The notes beneath the pieces were generated by a model. It did no database searches. It was not told the DNA's origin and saw nothing but the letters and a program-made list of their open reading frames with translations. A program made the translations under genes and the position numbers. From an uncultured Actinomyces sp. (GTDB lineage Bacteria; Actinomycetota; Actinomycetes; Actinomycetales; Actinomycetaceae): a DNA stretch of 12,179 bases. Shown here piece by piece: positions 1 through 6,201 of the stretch. The stretch's first letter is position 1; each line of letters starts with the position of its first letter. The stretch spans positions 1 to 12,179 of the forward strand of contig CACYEE010000198.1 in NCBI GenBank assembly GCA_902773415.1. Reading direction: 5' to 3'.

Positions 1-1
1 A

Positions 2-409
2 TCCAGCAGCCCGTTTGCGGCCAAGGCCTTCGCCCGCAGCGTCGCGGGCAACGAGTTTCCCGCCTTGTCGTTCGAGCTTCCGCTTTCGGATGCCTCCGTT
101 TCGAGGTGCAGTTGACGTTATGCACGACGACACGCAAGGGCTCTGGTTGGAGCTCTCGGCGAGTTTCGGCTCGCATGTCGCGTCCCGCATGCGGACAACC
201 TTTGAAGGTAACGGGCCGGGTGCCGCGCTTCTGGCCGAGGTTGAGGGTCTGGGACCGGAGCCGGCCGCATTCTCTCCCGCCCCATCCCATCCCTTGATGA
301 CGTTCTGGCCGCCATGCGTTCGCCCGCCTTCGTCAAGCTGCGCCTGCGCGACGGCGAACCGCTCGACGCGAAAATCTACCTGTAGGAGGGCGTGTACCAG
401 ATCCGCTAA
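2..409 (+). pseudogene. Degraded protein-coding remnant, frameshifted, left end outside window
   Basis: No intact gene covers this stretch, but coding-like, GC3-rich reading passes between frames. Frame 2 from base 2 reads well (AKAFARSVAGNEFPALSFEL) up to a TGA at 113-115. Frame 3 then reads well from about 120 to 285 (LWLELSASFGSHVASRMRTT, then AALLAEVEGLGPEP). Frame 2 resumes at about 293 (LDDVLAAMRSPAFVKLRLRD) and hits TAG at 383-385 and TAA at 407-409. The pieces join into one plausible soluble protein with at least two frame changes and an in-frame stop, so I infer a decayed gene whose 5' part lies left of the window. I do not recognise the family. It could instead be two unrelated gene ends. 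Sequencing error is an alternative for single shifts but not for all of them together. Confidence 0.4.
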
Positions 410-494
410 CCCCGCAGTCACGTGTTCCTCTGCTACGCGCAACGAACCGAAAGGTCCGGTCGCCGGCGTTCGCAACAGCCCTCGAGAACATTGA

Positions 495-551
495 GGTAAA
501 AGCAATCAACGGGTATAAAAGAAATCAACGGGAATAAAAGCAATCAAGGAG
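495..551 (+). repeat. Three tandem 19-bp repeats overlapping the ribosome binding site of the next gene
   Basis: The AT-rich core recurs with an exact 19-base period: AAAAG at 498, 517 and 536, and ATCAA at 505, 524 and 543. Units are 495-513, 514-532 and 533-551. Units 1 and 2 end in CAACGGG; in unit 3 this part becomes CAAGGAG, the Shine-Dalgarno sequence of the ATPase gene. The second unit contains TATAAAA, which could serve as a -10 element. Local base composition is far more AT-rich than the surroundings. Confidence 0.8.
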
Positions 552-552
552 C
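546..552 (+). promoter_or_regulatory. Ribosome binding site of the orphan ATPase
   Basis: AAGGAGC lies five nucleotides before the ATG at 558 and fixes the start codon. It forms the right end of the third 19-bp repeat, so gain or loss of a repeat would change the leader but keep this site. Confidence 0.75.
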
Positions 553-557
553 AGACG

Positions 558-1670
558 ATGAGCGCCCCCGCACAGCAACTCGCAAATCCTTTCACGCCCA
601 GCTTCGGCGAGGTTCCCCCTCATCTCGCAGGACGCTCGCTGATGCTCGCCGACTTCTCCCGCGCCTTCAAGGCTCCCAAACGCCATCCTCTCCAGTCGAC
701 GGCCATCACCGGTGCCCGCGGCACAGGCAAGACCGCCTTGCTCTCGCTCGCAGCCCTGGAAGCCGAAGCCCACGGATGGATCGCGGTCCGCACGGTCGCC
801 ATGCCCGGAATGCTCGACGACATCCTCATCGCGGGCCAGCGGGCCGCATCCCATCTGGCCGAAGACCCTGGGAGAATACGCCTTGCAGGCCTTTCGGTCG
901 CCGGCTTCGGCAGCGTCAGCATCGAGCGCTCGGAAATCCCGACCAACTGGCGCAACGAAATGACAGACCTTCTCGAACAGCTTGAGAAGACGAATACCGG
1001 CCTGCTCATCGCCGTCGACGAAGTGCGGCCCGCTCTCGACGACATGATTCGCCTGGCAGCCACCTACCAGCTCTTCGTCACCGAAGGACGAAAAATCGCC
1101 CTCCTTATGGCAGGCCTCCCCCACAATATCCTTCGCCTCGAAAAAGACAAGACCGTCTCTTTCCTGCGCCGCGCCCAAAGGATCCGGCTTGGCTCGATTC
1201 CGGACTTTGAAATCAAAAGTGCCATGCGCCAGACCATCGAGGACGGCGGACGCACCGTCGCCCCGGAGGCCCTCGACGCCGCCGTTGCCGCCAGCGAAGG
1301 CTTTCCCTTCATGATGCAGCTTGTCGGTTTTCGCATGTGGGACCGGCAACCTGACCATCCGGTCATTTCCCCGGAAGATGCCGAAGCGGGAATAGCGCTT
1401 GCCCGCGAGGAACTGCGCGAGCGCATCGTCGCAGTCACCTACGACGGACTTTCCAAGGGAGACCAGGCCTTCCTTGCGGTGCTCGCCGCATCCGCCGAGC
1501 AGATGACCGTCGCCGAAGTCGCGCGCGCCCTCGGCAAAAGCCACTCCTACGCCACTCAATACAAGAACCGGCTTCTTGGACAAGGCGTCATCGCAGCGGC
1601 TGCGAACGGCACGCTCCGATTCGACCTCCCCCTCATGCGCGAATACGTTCTCGAAGCGACACGCGCCTAG
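558..1670 (+). CDS. Orphan AAA/Orc1-like ATPase with C-terminal winged helix
   Basis: A 370-residue soluble protein. The N-terminal NPFTPSFGEVPPHLAGR segment (10-26) is typical of a family of actinobacterial ATP-binding proteins. Walker A is GARGTGKT (52-59) and Walker B is LLIAVDEV (149-156, D154/E155). A sensor-1-like ALLMAGLP strand lies at 181-188, and a possible arginine finger is in FLRRAQRIRLG (202-212). Residues 235-290 form a helical lid with GFPFMMQLVG (248-257). Residues 300-366 look like a winged helix-turn-helix (TVAEVARALGKSHSYATQY). The order P-loop, lid, winged helix resembles Orc1/Cdc6 and STAND-type ATPases, so DNA binding or signalling is plausible, but the substrate is unknown. 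The start is set by AAGGAG at 546-551. It stands alone next to a decayed gene; the downstream yciI gene begins 61 bases later and may be co-transcribed. The ATPase fold is certain to me; its role is not. Confidence 0.87.
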   Translation: MSAPAQQLANPFTPSFGEVPPHLAGRSLMLADFSRAFKAPKRHPLQSTAITGARGTGKTALLSLAALEAEAHGWIAVRTVAMPGMLDDILIAGQRAASHLAEDPGRIRLAGLSVAGFGSVSIERSEIPTNWRNEMTDLLEQLEKTNTGLLIAVDEVRPALDDMIRLAATYQLFVTEGRKIALLMAGLPHNILRLEKDKTVSFLRRAQRIRLGSIPDFEIKSAMRQTIEDGGRTVAPEALDAAVAASEGFPFMMQLVGFRMWDRQPDHPVISPEDAEAGIALAREELRERIVAVTYDGLSKGDQAFLAVLAASAEQMTVAEVARALGKSHSYATQYKNRLLGQGVIAAAANGTLRFDLPLMREYVLEATRA

Positions 1671-1731
1671 CCCCGGTTCGCCTTCCGGGCGACGCCGATC
1701 CGCGCCGGCCCGCGTGGGCTAAGCTGGTCCC

Positions 1732-2010
1732 ATGAACACGATTGCAGTCCAGTACCATTACGACGCTTCCAAGCTCGACGTCCTCGCCGTCGAGCGCCCT
1801 GCCCACCGCGAATTCCTCGGAAAGCTCTTTAAGGCCGGCACGCTTCTGGCCTCCGGCCCGCTCGGCTCGAACTTCGCGCTCATCGTCCTCGCCGTTGCCA
1901 CGCCGGACGAAGCCCTCAAGGTGCTCGAGGCCGATCCGCTCTACGCCGCCGGTGTCATCGAGGAGCGTTCCGCCCTTGCCTGGAACGCCGTCTACGGCCC
2001 GTGGGACTGA
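1732..2010 (+). CDS. YciI-family small protein (dimeric alpha/beta barrel fold)
   Basis: A 92-residue protein matching the YciI pattern: an N-terminal beta strand (TIAVQYHY, 3-10), the conserved histidine in PAHREFLGKLFKAG (H25), the glycine turn LLASGPLGS (38-46), a strand LIVLAVAT (50-57), and the conserved EADPL aspartate (D68) before a helix. In the family the His and Asp sit in a pocket of a ferredoxin-like dimer and are thought to act in an uncharacterised reaction; the physiological substrate is not established. The ATG at 1732 is preceded by only a weak purine stretch (AAGCTGG at 1720-1726), but the family N-terminus starts here. The gene follows the ATPase by 61 bases and ends ahead of a hairpin terminator, so both may share one transcript. 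The length is normal for the family. Confidence 0.87.
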   Translation: MNTIAVQYHYDASKLDVLAVERPAHREFLGKLFKAGTLLASGPLGSNFALIVLAVATPDEALKVLEADPLYAAGVIEERSALAWNAVYGPWD

Positions 2011-2048
2011 GTCCCGCGCCCCCATTTGCTTGATGCGTTCCTTCAAGG

Positions 2049-2088
2049 CGCGCATCCATGCCACCGAACGTGAACGGATGCGCGTTTT
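2049..2088 (+). terminator. Intrinsic terminator after the yciI-like gene
   Basis: A perfect 9-bp stem, CGCGCATCC (2049-2057) and GGATGCGCG (2076-2084), with an 18-nt loop, is followed directly by TTTT (2085-2088). On the + strand this is a reasonable rho-independent terminator 39 bases after the yciI-like stop codon. It may also help separate the converging merR transcript, though the reverse strand lacks a T run. The large loop lowers confidence. Confidence 0.5.
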
Positions 2089-2127
2089 GGGCGCTTGCGC
2101 ACGCAGACCGGATCGCGGCGGGGCTCC

Positions 2128-2595
2128 CTAGTCCTCCGCGGCGCAGTCGGAACGCCGATGCGTTTTCAGGTACTCGAGGTCCGGTTCTCCGTCGAATCCG
2201 TATCCGGCCAGCCAGCCCTGGTAGTCCTCGTCGCCGGTGCCTTGCACGCCGAAGGAGATGATGCGGTCGGTCGCGAGAATCTGCTCCAGGCCAGCCGTCG
2301 CTTCGGCGATTCTCTGCTCGAGCCGGCATCGCGCCTCTTCAAGAAGCGCCTTGCGTTCGGCGATCGCCTCGTCTCCCCTCCGGGCGAGCGCCACGAATTG
2401 GCGAATGTCGTCAAGCGGGAAGCCGCAGTTCTTGAGCGTCTGTGCGATTGCGATCCATTTGACCGACACTTCGTCGTAGTCGCGCTCTCCGGCATAGTTG
2501 CGCGGCACGGGCGGGATGACCTGCTTGTCTTCCCAATAGCGAAGCGTATGGGCCGAGATGCCGGTGCGTTTCGATACGTCGCGAATAGAAGCCAT
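2128..2595 (-). CDS. MerR-family transcriptional regulator
   Basis: A 155-residue protein. The N-terminal MerR DNA-binding domain is clear: helix-turn-helix at 2-21 (IRDVSKRTGISAHTLRYWED), followed by the proline turn IPPVPRNYAGERDY (27-40) as wing, then helices with LKNCGFPLDDIRQFVAL (54-70). Residues about 75-110 form the long dimerisation helix. The last 45 residues have no metal-binding cysteine cluster (Cys at 58, 90 and 151 only), so it does not look like a classical Hg, Zn or Cu sensor. Its ligand is unknown. The start at 2595 is chosen because AAAGGAGAGG lies just upstream and the domain begins there; the frame stays open further upstream, but that would add an unusual 18-residue extension. 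It lies 123 bases downstream of terC on the same strand and could be co-transcribed or have its own promoter. Confidence 0.9.
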   Translation of the reverse strand: MASIRDVSKRTGISAHTLRYWEDKQVIPPVPRNYAGERDYDEVSVKWIAIAQTLKNCGFPLDDIRQFVALARRGDEAIAERKALLEEARCRLEQRIAEATAGLEQILATDRIISFGVQGTGDEDYQGWLAGYGFDGEPDLEYLKTHRRSDCAAED

Positions 2596-2608
2596 TATCC
2601 TCTCCTTT

Positions 2609-2623
2609 TGGTGATACGCACCA
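2609..2623 (-). promoter_or_regulatory. Small inverted repeat upstream of merR, possible operator
   Basis: TGGTG and CACCA (2609-2613 and 2619-2623) form a 5-bp inverted repeat around ATACG, immediately before the merR Shine-Dalgarno sequence. MerR-family proteins often regulate their own gene from a dyad, but those dyads normally sit inside a 19-20 bp -35/-10 spacer. No good promoter hexamers were visible here, so the call is tentative. Confidence 0.25.
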
Positions 2624-2718
2624 CTTATTCTCTCTCGCTGGGAGCGCAAATTCAGGAGTGTGGCGATTTGAAACGCGATTCGGCATCATCAATTGCGCCG
2701 ACGCCACCGCGTGCGAAG

Positions 2719-3735
2719 TCAATCCTTCGGATGCAGGCGCGTATGGACGAGGGAAGCGGCAACGGTCATCGCCAGCAGCACGACAATGACGGCGAGCGAC
2801 GGCAGCGGCTCGATTGGTGGAATCGAGTGCAGCATGCCGACCCCGTGGAAGGCTTCAAGGAGCAGTTTGATTCCGATGAAGCCGAGGATTGCGGCCAGGC
2901 CGTAATTGAGGAACACGAGCCGTTCGAGCAGGCCATCGACGAGGAAGAACATCTGGCGCAGGCCCATGAGGGCGAAGGCATTGGCGGCGAAGATAATGAA
3001 GGGCTCTCGCGAAAGGCCGAAGGAAGCCGGAATCGAATCGAGGGCGAACATGAGGTCGGCCGAGCCGATCGAGATGATGCACAGCAGCATCGGGGTCATG
3101 GCTGTCTTGCCCGAGCGGCGCACAAGCATCTTGTCGCCCACGAAGCCCTGCGTCACGTTGAATACCCGCGATGCCCAGCGGGTAAGGGCATTGGGCTCGT
3201 ACTCGTCGGGGTTCGCCTCTTCGTCGCCCGAGAATCCTTCGCGTACCTGCGAAAAGGCCGTGTACAGCAGGAATGCGGCAAAGAAGAAGAACAGCCAGGA
3301 GAACCGAGCGAGCAGCGCAGCACCGACAAGAATGAAGATCAGGCGAAGCACGAGGGCGATGACGATTCCGTAGAGCAGCGCCTTCTGCTGGTATTTTCTG
3401 GGCACCCTGAACGAGCCCATGATGACGATGAAGATGAAGATGTTGTCGACCGACAGCGAGTATTCGGTGAAGTACGTGGAGAAGAACTCGACGGCGAATT
3501 CTCCCGAATGCCGGAATCCGAGGTAGATGCCGGAGGCGACGGCGAGGGAGACGTAGAAGCCAAGCCAGCGCGTCGCCTCCCCCATCGTCGGCTCGTGCGC
3601 TTTGCGCAGATGGCCGTAGAGGTCGATGCCGACCAGGACGACGACGCCGAGCGCAAGCAGCGCCCATTCGGCGTTGTGGACATGCATGGCCGCATCGGCC
3701 GTGGGCGCAGCAAAAAGAGTTGCGGCATGAATCAT
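2719..3735 (-). CDS. TerC/Alx-family integral membrane protein, probable manganese exporter
   Basis: A 338-residue polytopic membrane protein with about eight or nine hydrophobic segments (roughly 22-42, 56-74, 97-110, 118-142, 146-163, 212-230, 245-268, 275-295, 312-330). The two TerC signature acidic motifs are present: EYSLSVDNIFIF (91-102, D97/N98) and ADLMFALDSIPA (226-237, D227/D233). These are the proposed metal-binding residues of the family. Members downstream of yybP-ykoY leaders, such as E. coli Alx, export Mn2+; older names refer to tellurium resistance. The ATG at 3735 is chosen because GGAGG lies nine bases upstream. The frame runs open to 3888, but that part is the leader RNA. 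A second ATG at 3687 is an alternative start. It lies downstream of uvrB on the same strand, with a -10-like element and riboswitch in between, so it is probably separately controlled. Confidence 0.93.
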   Translation of the reverse strand: MIHAATLFAAPTADAAMHVHNAEWALLALGVVVLVGIDLYGHLRKAHEPTMGEATRWLGFYVSLAVASGIYLGFRHSGEFAVEFFSTYFTEYSLSVDNIFIFIVIMGSFRVPRKYQQKALLYGIVIALVLRLIFILVGAALLARFSWLFFFFAAFLLYTAFSQVREGFSGDEEANPDEYEPNALTRWASRVFNVTQGFVGDKMLVRRSGKTAMTPMLLCIISIGSADLMFALDSIPASFGLSREPFIIFAANAFALMGLRQMFFLVDGLLERLVFLNYGLAAILGFIGIKLLLEAFHGVGMLHSIPPIEPLPSLAVIVVLLAMTVAASLVHTRLHPKD

Positions 3736-3741
3736 CGTGAC

Positions 3742-3773
3742 AGACCTCCGGTAGGCGAAAGTACCGGAGGTCT
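3742..3773 (-). promoter_or_regulatory. Shine-Dalgarno-sequestering hairpin (riboswitch expression platform)
   Basis: In the RNA sense, AGACCUCCGGUA (3773-3762) and UACCGGAGGUCU (3753-3742) are perfect 12-bp complements around an 8-nt loop. The 3' arm contains GGAGG (3749-3745), the terC ribosome binding site, nine bases before the ATG. The 5' arm contains CCUCC (3770-3766), which also pairs with the GGAGG that opens the aptamer (3886-3882). The two pairings exclude each other. Metal-bound aptamer would therefore free the ribosome binding site and turn translation on, as known for E. coli alx and mntP. No U-run follows, so this is translational control and not a terminator. Confidence 0.88.
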
Positions 3774-3890
3774 CTTCCCGCCAGTGTCCGTCCGTCGCGA
3801 GGCCGCTGGCCGCCGGTCCGGGAGTCCGCCCATCGGGCTTCCTGCCGTGATGACGAACCGGCTGTTGCGCGGGAATACTCCCCTCCAACC
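3766..3890 (-). promoter_or_regulatory. yybP-ykoY (Mn2+) riboswitch aptamer in the terC leader
   Basis: The RNA reads GGAGGGGAGUA at 3886-3876, CGUCAUCACG at 3855-3846 and AGAGACCUCC at 3775-3766. These are the conserved opening loop, the CGUCA loop and the closing GACC segment of the class. Helices visible: P1 GGAGG/CCUCC (3886-3882 with 3770-3766); GCCGGU/ACCGGC (3862-3857 with 3817-3812); a small hairpin GCCC-GAU-GGGC (3838-3828); GCCAG/CUGGC (3810-3806 with 3784-3780). The class senses Mn2+ and commonly sits before TerC/Alx and MntP genes, which matches the gene here. It probably raises terC translation when Mn2+ is high. Confidence 0.85.
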
Positions 3891-3896
3891 CGGCTT

Positions 3897-3902
3897 ACTA
3901 TA
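3897..3902 (-). promoter_or_regulatory. Putative -10 element of the terC promoter
   Basis: TATAGT (3902-3897 on the minus strand) is a near-consensus -10 hexamer. Start of transcription about seven bases on, near G3890, would coincide with the first base of the riboswitch aptamer, which supports the assignment. No convincing -35 hexamer at the usual spacing was found; the region there reads GTGGCGATTG. Confidence 0.5.
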
Positions 3903-3912
3903 CAGGGCGAAA

Positions 3913-3959
3913 CTCGGCAATCGCCACCCCGTCCACGTGACGTTCGACTGTCGCCGAGC
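3913..3959 (-). terminator. Possible weak terminator after uvrB
   Basis: On the minus strand CTCGGCGA (3959-3952) can pair with TTGCCGAG (3920-3913) with one G-U pair, followed by TTTCG. The long loop (about 31 nt) and short T run make this a weak candidate. It would separate uvrB from the riboswitch-controlled terC. Confidence 0.25.
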
Positions 3960-3970
3960 GATGCGCGCAG

Positions 3971-6049
3971 CTATTTCTGCGCCTGCTGCGATTTCCAGAG
4001 CTCGCTTTTGAGGCCCTTGATTTCGTCCCGGTAACGGGCGGCAAGCTCGAACTGGAGCTGGTCGGAGGCTGCGTGCATCTGGGCGGTGAGGTCTTCGATG
4101 AGCTGGCGCAGGTCGGCGGCTCCTTTCGCCCGCGCTATTTCGCGTTCGCTTGCCGCTGCCTGGGCGTGGGCGGGTTCGCTGCGGTAGCCGCCGTCGAGAA
4201 GCTCGCGGGTGTCGATATCCTCGCGGGCGAGCATGTCGGTCACGTCGGCGATCTTCTTGCGCAGGGGTTGAGGGTCGATTCCATGCTTTTTGTTGTAGGC
4301 GATCTGCTTTTCGCGGCGGCGGTTCGTTTCGTCGATGGCGGCGCGCATGTTCGCGGTGATTTCGTCGGCGTACATGTGGACTTCGCCGGAGACGTTTCTC
4401 GCTGCGCGGCCGATTGTCTGGATGAGGGATGTCGTCGAGCGCAGGAAGCCGACCTTGTCGGCGTCGAGGATCGCGACAAGGGAGACTTCGGGAAGGTCGA
4501 GGCCCTCTCGCAGAGGGTTGATGCCGACGAGCACGTCGAACTTGCCTTGGCGCAGCTCGCGCAGCAGTTCGACGCGCCGCAGCGTGTCCACGTCGGAGTG
4601 CATGTACTCGACGCGCACCCCGCGGTCGGCCATGTAGGTTGCGAGGTCTTCGGCCATCTTCTTCGTCAGGGTCGTGACGAGCACGCGCTCGTCCTTGTCG
4701 GCGCGAACGCGGATTTCTTCGAGGAGGTCGTCGATCTGGCTTTCGGTGGGCTTGACCTCGATAAGGGGGTCGACGAGACCCGTGGGCCGGATGATCTGTT
4801 CGACGACGCCGTCGGAAAGTTCAAGCTCGTAGTTGCCGGGCGTGGCGGAAAGGTAGACCGTCTGTCCGATGCGTTCAAGGAATTCGTCGAATTTGAGAGG
4901 CCGGTTGTCCATCGCCGACGGAAGGCGGAATCCGTGTTCGACGAGCGTGCGCTTGCGGGACATGTCTCCTTCGTACATGGCGCCCACCTGGGGAACGGTG
5001 ACGTGGGATTCGTCGATGATGAGGAGGAAGTCTTCGGGGAAGTAGTCGAGGAGAGTGTTGGGGGCCGTGCCCGGGTCGCGGCCGTCGATATGCCGTGAAT
5101 AGTTCTCGATTCCGGCACAGGAGCCGACGTTGCGCATCATTTCGAGGTCGTAGGTGGTGCGCATTTCCAGGCGCTGGGCCTCAAGGAGCTTGCCGCGCGC
5201 CCGGAAGTCGTCGAGACGTTCGGCCAGTTCCTTCTCGATCGAGGCGATGGCGCGGGCCATGCGTTCGGGGCCTGCGACGTAGTGGGAGGCGGGAAACACG
5301 TGCGCGGTGTCGGTTTCGCGGATGACCGAGCCGGTAATGGGATGCAGGAGGGAAATCGCCTCGACTTCGTCGCCGAAAAACTCGATGCGCAGCGCGAGTT
5401 CCTCGTAGACGGGGATGATTTCGACGGTGTCTCCGCGAACGCGGAAGGTGCCGCGGGTGAAGGCGATGTCGTTGCGGGTGTACTGCATTGCGACGAAGGT
5501 GCGCAGGAGTTCGTCGCGGTCCGCCTCGTCGCCGACGGCCAGGCGAACCATCCGGTCGACGTATTCCTGGGGCGTGCCGAGGCCGTAGATGCACGAGACG
5601 GAGGCGACGACGACGGTGTCGCGCCGCGTGAGCAGCGAGTTCGTTGCGGAGTGGCGAAGGCGTTCGACCTCGTCGTTGATGGACGAGTCTTTTTCGATGA
5701 AAGTGTCGGTTTGCGGAACGTAGGCTTCGGGCTGGTAGTAGTCGTAGTAGGAGACGAAGTATTCGACGGCGTTGTTCGGCAGAAGCTCGCGGAATTCGGC
5801 TGCCATCTGCGCGGCGAGCGTCTTGTTCGGCTCGAGAATGAGGGTCGGGCGCTGGATCTTTTCGATGAGCCAGGCGGCGGTGGCGGATTTTCCGGTTCCC
5901 GTTGCGCCGAGCAGGACGATGTCCTTTTCTCCGCCGTCGAGCCGTGCGGCGAGTTCGGCAATCGCAGCGGGCTGGTCGCCCGAAGGCGTGTATTCGGAAA
6001 TGACCTCGAAGGGCGCTTCCTCGCGGACGATATCGGTAACGGGACGCAT
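3971..6049 (-). CDS. uvrB: UvrABC system protein B (excision nuclease subunit/helicase)
   Basis: The damage-verifying helicase subunit of nucleotide excision repair; it is loaded by UvrA and recruits UvrC for incision in the cytoplasm. The 692-residue length is normal. Walker A GATGTGKS is at 48-55. The DNA-inserting beta-hairpin with YYDYYQPEAYVP lies at 101-112. Domain 2 spans about 150-245. Helicase motif II is LLIIDESH (342-349), with SATPG at 401-405, NPLREGLDLPE at 511-521, and motif VI QTIGRAAR at 544-551. The UVR domain for UvrA/UvrC contact is at about 646-682. I chose the ATG at 6049; the frame is open to 6172, but the added 41 residues are not family-like. There is no clear Shine-Dalgarno sequence. 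TACCGT six bases before the ATG suggests a leaderless transcript, which is common in actinobacteria. I saw no LexA box. terC follows on the same strand, an arrangement frequent in the phylum. Confidence 0.98.
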   Translation of the reverse strand: MRPVTDIVREEAPFEVISEYTPSGDQPAAIAELAARLDGGEKDIVLLGATGTGKSATAAWLIEKIQRPTLILEPNKTLAAQMAAEFRELLPNNAVEYFVSYYDYYQPEAYVPQTDTFIEKDSSINDEVERLRHSATNSLLTRRDTVVVASVSCIYGLGTPQEYVDRMVRLAVGDEADRDELLRTFVAMQYTRNDIAFTRGTFRVRGDTVEIIPVYEELALRIEFFGDEVEAISLLHPITGSVIRETDTAHVFPASHYVAGPERMARAIASIEKELAERLDDFRARGKLLEAQRLEMRTTYDLEMMRNVGSCAGIENYSRHIDGRDPGTAPNTLLDYFPEDFLLIIDESHVTVPQVGAMYEGDMSRKRTLVEHGFRLPSAMDNRPLKFDEFLERIGQTVYLSATPGNYELELSDGVVEQIIRPTGLVDPLIEVKPTESQIDDLLEEIRVRADKDERVLVTTLTKKMAEDLATYMADRGVRVEYMHSDVDTLRRVELLRELRQGKFDVLVGINPLREGLDLPEVSLVAILDADKVGFLRSTTSLIQTIGRAARNVSGEVHMYADEITANMRAAIDETNRRREKQIAYNKKHGIDPQPLRKKIADVTDMLAREDIDTRELLDGGYRSEPAHAQAAASEREIARAKGAADLRQLIEDLTAQMHAASDQLQFELAARYRDEIKGLKSELWKSQQAQK

Positions 6050-6081
6050 GGGCCAACGGTAGCACCCGAGAGCCGGGTCAA
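6050..6081 (-). promoter_or_regulatory. Possible leaderless promoter of uvrB
   Basis: On the minus strand TTGACC (6081-6076) and TACCGT (6061-6056) resemble -35 and -10 hexamers. Exactly six bases separate the latter from the ATG, which would put transcription start at the A of the start codon. The 14-bp spacer between hexamers is shorter than usual. A small inverted repeat, ACCCG and CGGGT (6064-6068 and 6074-6078), lies in the spacer. Confidence 0.35.
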
Positions 6082-6190
6082 TGTGCCGAAGCGTCGCGCC
6101 CGAGGCTCCGGCGTCTCGGGTTTCTCGCTTAGCACAGTGTTCCTGCAGGTTATTCCCCGGAGCGTGTGACACAATGGATTGCCGACAGGG

Positions 6191-6195
6191 AAGGA
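6191..6195 (+). promoter_or_regulatory. Ribosome binding site choosing the ATG start of the FtsH-like gene
   Basis: GGGAAGGA at 6188-6195, with AAGGA at 6191-6195, lies six bases before ATG 6202. An in-frame GTG at 6166 has no such site and would place the binding site inside the coding region, so the ATG is preferred. Confidence 0.7.
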
Positions 6196-6201
6196 TTTTT
6201 C

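Noticed and set aside
15..494. A 159-codon open frame on the + strand as an intact gene
   Set aside because: Only the middle part has coding character; its start and end are out of frame with the coding-like flanks, so a frameshifted remnant explains it better.
1671..1731. Possible terminator between the ATPase and yciI-like genes
   Set aside because: Only a 5-bp stem (TCGCC/GGCGA) with no T run; too weak to call.
3736..3888. N-terminal extension of TerC by 51 residues to a TTG at 3888
   Set aside because: The extension is the riboswitch aptamer; a clear ribosome binding site precedes the ATG at 3735.
2095..4011. A 638-codon open frame on the + strand across merR, terC and the riboswitch
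   Set aside because: It lies antisense to two clearly recognisable genes, has a low-complexity charged composition, and is explained by GC-rich codon bias on the other strand.
6099..6120. Inverted repeat CCCGAG/CTCGGG between uvrB and the FtsH-like gene, followed by TTT
   Set aside because: It lies in a divergent promoter region with no transcript to terminate, and a 6-bp stem is expected by chance at this GC content.
6050..6172. N-terminal extension of UvrB by 41 residues
   Set aside because: The family N-terminus begins at about the ATG at 6049, and the extra residues show no similarity to UvrB and overlap the divergent promoter region.
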